A DNA stretch of 64,000 nt from Arenicola marina (lineage: Eukaryota; Annelida; Polychaeta; Arenicolidae): contig OZ025250.1 of NCBI GenBank assembly GCA_964019135.1, forward strand, positions 47,399,174 to 47,463,173, written 5' to 3'. Both the position numbers and the translations under genes were made by a program. The first letter of the stretch is position 1, and the number at the start of each line of letters is the position of its first letter. Below are positions 8,924 to 18,765 of the stretch, one piece after another. The notes under the pieces were generated by a model. It was not told the origin of the DNA, made no database searches, and saw only the letters and a program-made list of their open reading frames with translations.

Positions 8924-10469
8924 GGTCCGTGTATATACCGTCCAATCGTTTTTCGTTTTCAAAATGATCATACGAAAGACGAAAAACAAACCAACAATCG
9001 CTTTTCGTTTACCAAAACATCATTCAAAAAACAAAAAACAATCACTGATACCGTGTTCCGTTTTCCCCAGTCAAGACAAGCAAAAGCAAACCAAAACGTA
9101 CTACCATATACCGTTTCAAGTGTCGCCAAACGAAATACGAAATGAAGTATACGGTCGCGTAATGACAAATCGTTTTTCGTCTACCGTTTTGGGACGAAAT
9201 ACGAAACGAGTTGTGCCGACTGGACGGTGGCCGGTAACTGAGCATAAATGAGACTAAGAGGCTAGACATTATACGCTCCCCAGTTAGGTAAAAAAGGTAA
9301 AAGGGTGCCCATTACAGGGAACTTGACGCCCCGAGGTCGATCAATGCCAACGACACTGCCATCCCCACCCGGGCTCCGTCCCTGCCACCCGCACCCGGGC
9401 TCCGCCACTGCCACCTCCACCCGCTGGATCCGCCCATGGTTGAATAAAACTGTTCCGTGTGGGGTTGGGAACAATCGTTCTTTCGCCATGGTGGTTCGAC
9501 ATCCGTGTGGCGTTTTACTTGGGGGTGGATCCAAGCCAATAACGTTAGGCCAATATCGGTTTATTTAGGCTTAGGCCTACCTGTTTGCTTTATTCAGATT
9601 TCCATACCATTATTTAACCAAAGACAGAGACGGGTCACAAACTCCAAAAAATCACTACATGTTATGTAGTTATGTATATATAATGCATATTATAACCGAC
9701 TACAGGCCGCCTTTCGCCCTGTTAGCAGCGCGCTTATCATGGCGTAGGCCGTGGCGCAACACAATGGGTGCATTTTTGGGGGGCCAAGACAGATATTCCG
9801 CTCTGTATACTCAACATGATCCTGGCCTGCCGGCCGATAGGGCTACGTCGTATGCCAATGAAATGTTCACACTGGTCAACTCCGTGCATTTTGGGGCAAC
9901 AGAACCAGCGTAATCCATCACTTTTCAATCAGCCATCGGTATGCCGATGTGCCCCGGTTCAAAACAACACTGGACATTCGGGAGAAGAAGGCGGCTGATT
10001 CAAAGGTGATCAGAGTAGGTTGGTTCCAGTGTCCCTATTTGCACCGGACATAAACGGTGTGTGCATTTCATTGGATTAAGCATATCCCTCTCTGTCCACC
10101 CGGAAGTGGCCTGTCACGTGTTGCGGGTCGCGGGGGGGGGGGGGATACCGAAGCTCGCCCAACGAAATGCGCCCAGTGTTTCCCCCCTCTACCTTGAACT
10201 TGGGGCCCTGAGTGGGGTTGCCACCTGGCGAATAACGTACGCAACGCGAATTGTGCATTGCGTATATACAGCGACAAGAAAAACGGTTGCGTTGCGCATA
10301 ACCGTTTTTCGTTTCGGAAACGATAAACGAAAAACGGTTCCTGTGACTAATTTTCGTTTTCTATGTCGCCAAACGAAAAATTAAAAACAGTTGTTGGTTC
10401 GTTTTTCGTCTTCTTATGATCATTTTAAAAACGAAAAACGATTGGACGGTATATACACGGACCCTCCAC
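8918..10469. mobile_element. 1.54 kb TIR DNA transposon with 6-bp target duplication
   Basis: The ends 8924-9003 and 10382-10463 are inverted copies beginning GGTCCGTGTATATACCGTCC, about 80 bp long with few differences. CTCCAC flanks both ends directly (8918-8923 and 10464-10469), a candidate 6-bp target duplication. Inside the ends the motif CGTTTTTCG / CGAAAAACG recurs many times in both orientations, a likely set of transposase-binding sites. No transposase frame is seen in the ~1.4 kb interior, so it is non-autonomous. A 6-bp duplication does not match the common superfamilies (TA, TTAA, 3, 4, 5, 8 or 9 bp); a decayed 8-bp duplication is possible. Confidence 0.8.
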
Positions 10470-10560
10470 ACTGGTAGCGCGGTCTCCCCAAACGGAGAAG
10501 CCCGTTGTCCCAGAGAGGATCGAGGTATCGTGGGTATTTTCGGAGGCGGGGGCGGGGGGG
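10464..10560 (+). CDS. Continuation of the interrupted exon
   Basis: Immediately right of the transposon the frame of 8489-8923 continues without a stop (TGSAVSPNGEARCPREDRG) until it enters a G-run region near 10540. It gains support only from agreement of frame across the insertion. Confidence 0.3.
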
Positions 10561-10800
10561 AGGGCTTGTCCGATTGTGGGTGGGTGTTTCCAGGGGGTAT
10601 TTCGGGGGGAATGGTCTCGTGGGGGGGGGGGGGGGGGGTGGCCTAGGGAGCTATTATGGGGAGATTGCTAGGGGGAGATTTCCTGGGGGGGGGGGGGTGG
10701 TCTTAGGGGAAATTGTCCAGGGGGAGAGGCAGGGGCAGGCGTTCCAGGGGAAATTGTCCGTGGGAGCAGGGGGGGGGGGGGCGGTAGTTGTCCCGCTCCC
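10540..10800. repeat. G-run-rich low-complexity region
   Basis: Repeated G runs are separated by short motifs such as AATTGTC and GGAGATT. Open frames here are glycine-rich artefacts. Confidence 0.7.
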
Positions 10801-11500
10801 ATCACTATGTGTGACTGGGCAGTTGACACTGGTTCTTTGTAACGTGACTTACTAAAGTGTATCAAATTACCTGCCCCCTAGCCTCTCCTTAGATATCACA
10901 ATGCATCAAGCTTTCGTATTTTCTGTCTTCTTTCTTACCAAGTGTGCAGTACGTAACGTGTGGCGCAATTTCGTTCAGAACCCCTCGATCCCCGGTCGGA
11001 AGTCTTCAGTGCCTCCCCCCCACCCCCCTTTTGACGAAGAACGGTATCTGGGGCGTGCCCCCCCCCCCCCTTTCCAAGTCTTGTATCCGCCCCTGAAGTA
11101 TATTATTTTATTGTGCACCCCCTTTAAAGGATTCCTGCATATTACCGTGCTTTTCCCAAGCGTTTGCAAAAAGCCACCAATTTACCAACCTAGTATACTT
11201 ACTTTGCAGATCCTGTCTCCGATGGATTTGCATGAAGCGCAGCTCTGATTTGCAGGGTGCAGCTACTTTGTACCTATGGGCCACAGTACACTCCAGTATT
11301 TAGTGCAGACCACCTAATACAGACTAGCCAATTTTCATTTGAAAGGAAATAGAAGAAGCAGCCATGCCAACCATAGACCAGTGGCTGACTAAACCCTTCT
11401 CTGTCCCCCTAGAAACGGTAAAGAGCACCAGTCTTATTGCGGTACCGCGCGGAGAGGTCACCCTGCTTCACTTGCCTGGGGTCCAGGGGGAGGGGGTTAC
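10801..11500. other. No gene seen
   Basis: Mostly unique DNA. A hAT-like end (GTATCCGCCCCTG) lies near 11083-11095. No exon chain. Confidence 0.4.
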
Positions 11501-11509
11501 AGCGTGGGG

Positions 11510-12935
11510 GTGTGGGGTGGATTAAACTAGTCTTGGCTTGGGGGTGTGGGGTGTAGGTGTGGGGTGGATTATACTGGACTTTTTTTAATGTAAACTTCAT
11601 TTATTTAACGAGGTTATCAACAGCGCATACAAATCTGAATGACTACATCTGGACTTGGCTTGGGGGTGTGGGGTGGATTATAGTTGACTTGGCTTGGGGG
11701 GTGGGGTGTGGGGTGCATTATAATGGACTTGGCTTGGGGGTGTGGGGTGTGGGGTGGATTATACTTGATTTGGATTAGGGGTGTGGGGTGGATTATACCG
11801 GATTTAGATTAGGGGTGTGGGGTGGATTATACTTGACTTGGCTTGGGGTGAGGGGTGTGGGGTGGATTATTCTTGACTTGGCTTGGGGTGAGGGGTATGG
11901 GGTGGATAATACTGGACTTGGCTTGGGGGGTTTGAGTGGATTGTCCTTGATCTGGCTTGGGATATGGGGTGTGGGGTTGATTATTCTAGAATTGGCTTGG
12001 GGTGTGGGGTGTGGGGTATGGGGTGTGGCGTATGGGGTGTGGGGTATGTTGTGTGGGGTGGATTATACTGGACTTGGCTTGGGGGTGTGGGGTGGATTAT
12101 ACTTGATTTGGCTTGGGGGTGTAGGGCGTAGGGTGGATTATACTGGACTGGGCTTGGGGGTGAGGGGTGTGGGGTGGATTATGCTGGACTTGGCTTGGGG
12201 TGAGGGGTGTGGGGTGGATTATACTTGACATGGCTTGGGGTGTGGGGTGGATTATTCTTGACTTGGCTTGGGGTGAGGGGTGTGGGGTGGATTATACCTG
12301 ACTTGGCTTGGGGTGAGGGGTGTGGTGTGGATTATACTTGACCTGGCTTGGGGTGTGGGGTGGATTATTCTTGACTTGGCTTGGGGTGAGAGGTGTGGGG
12401 CAGATTATACTTGATCTGGCTTGGGGATACGGGGTGTGGGGTTGGTTATTCTTGAATTGGCTTGGGGTGCGGGGTGTGGGGTGTGGGGTATGGGGTGTGA
12501 GGTGGATTATACTGGACTTGGCTTGGGGTGTGGGGTAGATTATACTTGATTTGTCTTGGGGGTGTGGGGTGGATTATACTGGACTGGGCTTGGGGGTGTA
12601 GGGTGTGGGGGTGGATTATACTGGACTGGGCTTGGGGGTGTGGGGTGGATTATGCTGGACTTGGCTTGGGGGTGTGGGGTAGATTATACTTGATTTGTCT
12701 TGGGGGTGTGGGGTGGATTATACTGGACTGGGCTTGGGGGTGTAGGGTGTGGGGTGGATTATACTGGACTGGGCTTGGGGGTGTGGGGTGTGGGGTTGAT
12801 TATACTGGACTTGGCTTGGGGGTGTGAGGTGGATTATACTTGACTTGGCTTTGGGGTGTCGGGTGTGGGGTGGATTATACTTGACTTGGCTTTGGGGTGT
12901 GGGGTGTGGGGTGGATAATACTGGACTTGGCTTGG
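11510..12935. repeat. G-rich minisatellite, variable 33-50 bp units
   Basis: Units contain GGTGGATTATACTTGACTTG followed by GCTTGGGG, with extra copies of GTGTGGGGT giving variable length; about 35 units. It is open on the + strand as Gly/Trp/Leu peptides, which is a repeat artefact. The array is interrupted near 11580-11650 and ends at a retroposon (12936-13262), with a last unit-like piece at about 13265-13310. Confidence 0.9.
11579..11655 (-). repeat. Retroposon 3' end fragment inside the minisatellite
   Basis: Read on the minus strand, this is a short stretch with AATAAATGAAG followed by an A-rich tail. It resembles the 3' end at 12936-13010 (shared CGCATA, GAGGTT and CATTTATTTAA in plus orientation). 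It is likely a truncated insertion of the same family. Confidence 0.5.
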
Positions 12936-13262
12936 GTTTTTTTTTATTTTTATATAAGCTTTATTTATTTCAAGAGGTTTACAACAACGCATAGTACATG
13001 TAAATGTTCACCTCTGGGAGAGTGATGGCAGGTGACCATATATCGATAAATTCAGACGACGTCAAAACGCTTAGAGTCACGGATATAACGGTGAACACTC
13101 TTAAACAATTGTTGGTTCTGTGCGAGGGCGAGTCCATCGCAACCGTGTAATAGTATGTAATTCAACTTCAGTATTTCGCGTTTTGACATCGGGGTAGCAC
13201 TACTGATAGGGGGGGTTGACATCAAGAGCAGGGGACCGATCTCGCCATTAACCTGGCACGGA
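12936..13262 (-). mobile_element. LINE-like retroposon 3' end
   Basis: On the minus strand a frame ending in ...LFKSVHRYIRDSKRFDVV-stop is followed by AATAAATAAAG and an A-rich tail that abuts the minisatellite at 12936. A short C-terminus of the type L-F-x-x-V-H-x-x-I-x-x-x-x-R-F followed by a polyadenylation signal and poly(A) fits the 3' end of a 5'-truncated non-LTR element. The minisatellite resumes briefly to the right, so the element inserted into the array. Confidence 0.55.
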
Positions 13263-13495
13263 GTGTTTGGGGGTTTGAGTGGATTGTCCTTTGCTTGGCT
13301 TGGAGTCATGGGATGGCAAGTAGGGGTTTTATTCGGCTTTTGTTCTAGTGGGGGGGGGGGGAGGGGGGGGGGGTCACCGGGTCGGCATGAGGATGGTCGC
13401 GCCGACTAGGGTCACTGAGATGAGCGATGGAGGTGGTGTCGTCAGCAGAGAGCCCTGATTATGACTCCGTAAAACAAAGTGAATGACCTCGGAAA

Positions 13496-13560
13496 ACGAC
13501 ATTACCGGATAACAATGGGTCCTCGGGCTTCGCCCTCGCCTTATTATCCGGTAATGTCGT
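13496..13560. repeat. Hairpin, 17-bp perfect arms
   Basis: Arms at 13496-13512 and 13544-13560 (TTATCCGGTAATGTCGT) are exact reverse complements around a 31-nt loop that itself contains GGGCTTCGCCC. It is a strong cruciform or transcribed hairpin candidate. Confidence 0.85.
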
Positions 13561-14136
13561 GTTCGTCGGACATTAACTTACACATAGAGGGTGCTTTGCC
13601 GACATGATGTACACAGCCGGGCACACTGCCTTCGACTCACTCCGCTTGGGCTCCATTATATCTCTGTTGTCGCCTACGTCCTCAAGGCATTTTTGCGCTC
13701 GCTCGCCAGGGCGGCGCTGCGCAGATTAATGGGGAAAATGCGTCGCGCATATTCTGCAAATTAGTGCTGGGACCCAGCCTAAGCCTAATAAATGAAATCA
13801 CGTCATGAAAAGAATGAGTTCTGTCACAATTATAACTTTTTCGAAAGGTACAAGATGTTTTTTGATGTAATAAATACACAAAGCTCGTTATTTTTATGTT
13901 TTATTCCTGAAAATTATAATGTTGCAAGAAATTACAGCTGATTTGACCTTGATTTTGCTGTTTTTCCAGATCTTGAAATTTGCAACCCGGCAGACAGCAG
14001 CGGTAAAAGCTAGCTTGCGTAGCGCCACCGTGCGGGAGCTTGAGCCGGGCAGTCAGCCAGCCTCCAGTGAAGTCAGGGGGCACCCCCCCCCCCTCGTCAG
14101 TCTTGGGAGTATCCCAGCCTATATACACAATAAATC

Positions 14137-14766
14137 ATGAGGTTTCAATGTTTTCTTCCCATGATGCCAGGGAGCGCGCATCACCGTCACCCGCCGGACC
14201 AGCGCCGATGGATCGCCGTGTCACTAGGCAGACCTAGCGCCGCACACCTGACTGAGCGCCGACGGAGCGCCCTATCACCAGACGGATATGGCCCCTCATA
14301 CCTGACTGAGCGCCGACGGAGCGCCCTGTCACCAGACAGATATGGCCCTTCACACCTGACTGAGCGCCGACGGAGCGCCCTGTCACCAGACGGATATGGC
14401 CCCTCATACCTGACTGAGCGCCGACGGAGCGCCCTGTCACCAGACAGATATGGCCCTTCACACCTGACTGAGCGCCGACGGAGCGCCCTGTCACCAGACT
14501 TGCATGGCCCTTCACACCTGACTGAGCGCCGACGGGGGGCCCTGTCACCAGACAGGCATGGCGACTCACACTCGGCTGAGCGCCGACGGAGCGCTGGGTT
14601 ACCAGACGGGCAGGGCCCCTCACACCTGGGTGAGGTGGCTCAGCCTGCGGTCACAGAGAACACTCCTCCATTCCCGTCGTTTATCACAACCGAGGTCGAC
14701 CCAGACAGCTGCGACCTTCGAATGAATCAGTGTGTGATGAGGAACGCTCCATATGTGTCACAGTGA
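14137..14766 (+). CDS. Tandem 18-residue repeat ORF, probably LINE ORF1-like region
   Basis: The frame MRFQCFLPMMPGSAHH... leads into seven to eight tandem copies of an 18-residue unit containing LTERRRSALSPD-x-YGPS (residues about 35-165). A unique tail follows (VAQPAVTENTPPFPS...), ending at 14766. It runs straight into a LINE endonuclease-like frame that overlaps it. The 54-bp unit keeps the frame, so the expansion is frame-preserving. The product would be basic and Ser/Pro-rich. It could be an ORF1-type region of the LINE or simply a minisatellite in its 5' part. Confidence 0.4.
   Translation: MRFQCFLPMMPGSAHHRHPPDQRRWIAVSLGRPSAAHLTERRRSALSPDGYGPSYLTERRRSALSPDRYGPSHLTERRRSALSPDGYGPSYLTERRRSALSPDRYGPSHLTERRRSALSPDLHGPSHLTERRRGALSPDRHGDSHSAERRRSAGLPDGQGPSHLGEVAQPAVTENTPPFPSFITTEVDPDSCDLRMNQCVMRNAPYVSQ
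14246..14632 (+). repeat. 54-bp minisatellite, ~7 copies
   Basis: ACTGAGCGCCGACGGAGCGC recurs at exactly 54-bp intervals (14251, 14305, 14359 and onward). The last copies are more diverged. The period is a multiple of three and the + frame stays open. Confidence 0.95.
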
Positions 14767-15215
14767 CTAGCAATCTAACACCCTTTGCGTCAGCTATGGA
14801 CACTGGTAGTGATAGAATAATTGGAGCCTCTTTTGACCTCGGTAAACAAAAGTTTATAACTGTCCTGCGTGTATATTTACCGTCAAGCAATTGTAGCATC
14901 GACCCTTTCACTGAATGTTTGGACCATGTATGTGATTTATACGTGAAACACTCTGTGAGCTCACGATTTAGACTTGTTCACCACAATAAGTGGCAGGGCA
15001 TGGCGGGCTCTGTTCTTGGAGTCGCGTCTGCCCTATTATTAATCTAGTATAGTCAAATGATATTGTAAATACTTTAATTGTGTGTGATATTTATCATTGT
15101 TTTATTAATATTATTGTTACCGTTACTACTGTGATATTTATGTATTTGTCTGTAACTTACGTTGCTTGAACTCTCCAGCGAGTGGAGGAAATAAATTACA
15201 TAAATTACATACATC
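14700..15215 (+). mobile_element. LINE fragment: endonuclease piece fused to 3' end
   Basis: The frame 14730-15047 reads CDEERSICVTVTSNLTPF...SDRIIGASFDLGKQKF then TVLRVYLPSSN...FTECLDHVCDLY. SDRIIG-x(n)-VYLPS is typical of the APE-type endonuclease of CR1/L2-like non-LTR elements. The rest of the endonuclease and the whole reverse transcriptase are missing. The frame ends at 15047 and is followed by an AT-rich 3' UTR ending AAATAAATTACATAAATTAC (about 15189-15210). The element has therefore lost most of its body by internal deletion. Confidence 0.65.
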
Positions 15216-15487
15216 TAAATAGTTTGTGCCACGTCAAAACAACTCTAGCTCATATAAATTTTCTTCTGTGCGTACTCGCTTATATTCCTGAGTTGTAAAG
15301 TAGCAGAAGGGAATACTTTGTCGACATATTTTCGCAACTACCGATTGAAATTCTGGGAGCGAGGAAAGTGACATCAAAGGGGAATACAAACGCATGTGTT
15401 TTTACATAGAGGGGCAGATTCTCTCGTTGGCGCGTTGGCTTGAACTCAGCAAAAGCACTCAACCATGAGAACAATACACGCCCTAGA

Positions 15488-15721
15488 CAAACAGGGGCCG
15501 TATTCATAATCCTCTCGTAAGTTACGCACGGAAAGTCCGTTGTGGTGGTGTTCATGATTTGGAAATCTTCTTCAATATAATTTTAGCGCATTCTTAATTC
15601 GGAAAATCCACTTCTTGGGTGACTACTTATGTATTTTGAACCTGATAATCGCTCAACAAATCTTCCACTTAGCACTAAGTCTAGTGGCGTAGCCTAAGTG
15701 ACGATTATGAATACAGCCCCA
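15488..15721. mobile_element. MITE, ~230 bp
   Basis: The left end GGGGCCGTATTCATAATC (15494-15511) and the right end GATTATGAATACAGCCCC (about 15702-15719) are imperfect inverted repeats. The interior is AT-rich with no frame. Ends of the type GGGGCxGTATTCATAA are typical of short non-autonomous DNA elements. The target duplication is not certain. Confidence 0.65.
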
Positions 15722-16355
15722 GATATCTACGCACTGCATCAAAGCTCACCTGTCAATCTTGTGACACCATTGGGGAATTTCAAAATAACGCTCCGATACA
15801 ATGATCCAATTAGTAAACCCGCCGGACCTCAGTTGTGCTAGTTTTGGCCAATGTGTTTGTAGTTAGTGGAATAAAAACTGTAAACTCCTGAAACACATTA
15901 TTATTTGTTCATCGATATCGCCTTGCTTAGCTAGCTGAAGAAATCCGTTTGTCACGATTTTGCTTCTCTTTAGCTGACACTTTCTTTTATCTGTGAAATG
16001 GTATAATATAGGTCATCCAAGACCAAATAGCATTAGTTGGTAAAATATGATCCTAGCATTTAGAAATGAACAAGTGATAAAATCACCTGTGATATCCTTA
16101 TTTATTTTCACTTTGAATCATCCGCCCGCTAATGTCCTAGGTTCGGATACGGGCCCAGGTACCTAATCGGGGGCGTGTATTTCATTCATTCATCCTTCAT
16201 AGGGCAGTTTTACCCTTGCGTGCACAAAAGCGGCGTAAAAACCATTTCAGTTCGTTTCCCACAGATATATTGTAATTATTGCAGGGTAAAAGGTATTTGG
16301 TGTTTTCTATGAATAGAATACGACATGATCTGAAAACGAGAAAGGTTCCCAAAAC
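15722..16355. other. No gene seen
   Basis: AT-rich unique-looking DNA. No exon with matched splice sites could be supported. Confidence 0.45.
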
Positions 16356-16700
16356 GACGATTTGATGACACGGGATGACGCAGTGATGACACGCTGACTA
16401 CACCATACTGAAGCCCTGATGACGTCATCGTGACGCGTTCAGAACGCCATGGTGATGTCATAAAGAGAACCTAATGACGCCATAATGGCACTATAATGAC
16501 GCAATCATGACGCCATAATGACGCCTTGATGATGTCATAATGAGGACTTAATTACGCCATAACGACGCATTGACGCTATGATTGTTGTAGATAACCGCGC
16601 TATGATTGTTGTAAATGAGCGCGCTATGATTGTTGGGAACAGACCGCGTTCTTATTGTAAACGGTACATCTAGGATTGCTGTAACCGATAGGGCTATGAG
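16356..16700. repeat. Degenerate short repeats with one CRE octamer
   Basis: TAATGACGCCATA-like words recur from about 16360 to 16570, including a perfect TGACGTCA at 16420-16427. They are followed by a 24-bp-period repeat containing GCTATGATTGTTGTA (16575-16650). No gene. Confidence 0.65.
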
Positions 16701-18444
16701 TTCAGTCGACAGGACGAGCCTTCTTCAGTAACTTGATTATATTTAAGTCTCACAATTAATTGCGGCATTAATGTATGGAAGAATGTGGGCATTTTCTATG
16801 GTTGATATATATATAGACTAAAGTATTACAGATGGTGTCTTATATACGGGCGATCAAAAATGATGGATAATCCTTGTCCGCTGGATCGATTTTTTGGTAA
16901 CGGGATAGCTTGATATTTATTATCTTCTCTGTCGATATACAACAAATTACGTTGCAAGGTAAGATCATCGGGCTAGATCGGTAGGCGTTGTCGCCATGGC
17001 TATGTGTAATCAAATAATCTCCGTTCGTCGCATGCCTACTGAAGGTCACCGACAGCTGATTTGTAAGAGTTTCTTTACTTCGTCTTTCTATATTGATTGC
17101 CCGAGCGAGAACGGACTGTTTGAATGGAACATATATTAATGGGACTTGAAGGTAAAAGTGTAGATCTGTGTTTGCAAAAGAGGTCAACAAAATATTGAGA
17201 ATTGAAATGTTTTTACCTGTTACTTAGGACGCACCAAGCGGAATCAAAGATTATTACAATATGTCGAAGTGTTCTCCTTCACTGAGCTGCCACGTCTACT
17301 ACACTACATAGATACAGCATCGGCCAAAGATACTTCTATCTATCATTTAATTCTTAGACTTAGACGCCTCCCTGTGACAACCTCCTGGGACAACAATTAA
17401 AGATGATCTCGCATGTATCAGTTGGATATATACCTAATTGGGAAGACAGAAATGCGCGCAGATAGTAAAATAAACAGCATTTGGTTATAACTAAACAATG
17501 TTGATCTTATCGCATGTTAATGACTGAACACGTTAAAAGTCACGATTCGCACACATTGCATTATATCCTTAATGCATCGATCACATGAAAAAGTCCAGCA
17601 CCACTGCCAACAAGCAAAGTGACGTGATATGTTTATATTAGCGTAACCTCGACACTGGCTTACTAAACCATTAGCATAAACAGAGCGTGAACTCATAGGA
17701 AGAGTTCTCGGTGAGGCAGACCAATTTTTGTGATCACCATCATGATGAGCTAAAATTCTATACAATAGCCAGGAGACGTTATGACCAGCATCATTGTGGG
17801 TGACAATATATTCATTCATTTATTCATTATAGCTTCAAGTGACGATCTGTAGGCAATGTGTCCAGCTGAAACGACGTGAAAAACACAATTAATATGTCGT
17901 CATTACAGCCCATAGCATAAAATCCCACTGCACATTTACATACTGATTATCTGGAGACCAAATCAACCAGTAAAACAAATTAGCTCAGTAAACGTGCAAT
18001 TACGACAAATATTGCAAACGTCTCTGATGATGTAAACATCATCAACTGCTATGGGTCTGTGTCAACTAATTCCACTGGGAATGGGGGGAGCAGCAGAACA
18101 GCAAACAGAGCAGCAAGTAGAAGAACAACTGAGAGGAATCAGAGTGGCCAACAGGGAGGGAATAACGTAGGATCCTGGTATAGCAAAGAGAAAAGAAAAC
18201 ATGAATACAAACAGAGCGTGGAAGAGTAAAAAGCGAGCGGAGTGACAAACACAGCTCCCCAACGGACGAGACCCGAATATTTGCTGAATGAACTTGGCCA
18301 ATATTCAAAGGAATGTGAATATTGATTAGATTTTCATGTCAAGGACAAACTATCTATTATTACTAGTCAAGTAATCAAGTATCACATTTACCTCACATGC
18401 TAACAATAAAAATATTTCAAGCTCAATGCTTAAAACCTTATTTA
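16701..18444. other. No gene seen
   Basis: AT-rich DNA with short open frames on the minus strand (16840-17190 and 17517-17819) that lack recognisable domains or splice context. I cannot support a gene here. Confidence 0.4.
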
Positions 18445-18645
18445 GACTCCTATTATAACTTGGCCATATATTACCATTATGAGCAAAGAGCTGTGAAAGG
18501 TCATACCAGCAAGCGCACCTGTGCCGTGCGAAACGGCCTCCAACATCCCCACACGCTCATTTTCAGACTGACAAGACAAATAGAAATATCCATTATCTTC
18601 TCTAACATGTTATTAGACGAGGGGTAAAACTTATTTATCCATTAC
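18445..18645 (+). repeat. Left terminal inverted repeat of the helicase element
   Basis: This pairs with 25643-25844. Strong similarity runs from ACCATTATGAGCAAAGAGC (about 18473) inward to CATTAC (18645). Weaker, same-length similarity continues outward to GACT at 18445. Confidence 0.85.
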
Positions 18646-18725
18646 GTTAAGACGGTAACAATCCCATTTGCTTGCAACAAAATAATTCCTAAATCACCAG
18701 GTCGGCCAGGACAGTTCTAGTTCCG

Positions 18726-18735
18726 GTCACGTGAC
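18726..18735. promoter_or_regulatory. E-box-like GTCACGTGAC near helicase start
   Basis: The palindrome GTCACGTGAC, next to an ETS-like TTCCGG, lies 31 bases upstream of the helicase ATG (18766) and just inside the left terminal repeat. It is a plausible core promoter site for the element. A similar CCGGTCACGTGAC is at about 50505. Confidence 0.3.
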
Positions 18736-18765
18736 ACATTAGAGGTGGTAGCGTGCGTTCGTGTT

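Noticed and set aside
11557-12827. Gly/Trp-rich frames in the G-rich array
   Set aside because: They follow the minisatellite unit and change frame with unit length; no gene.
18745-18765. GTG start upstream of the helicase ATG
   Set aside because: Animal genes start at ATG; 18766 is the first in-frame ATG and fits the helicase N-terminus.
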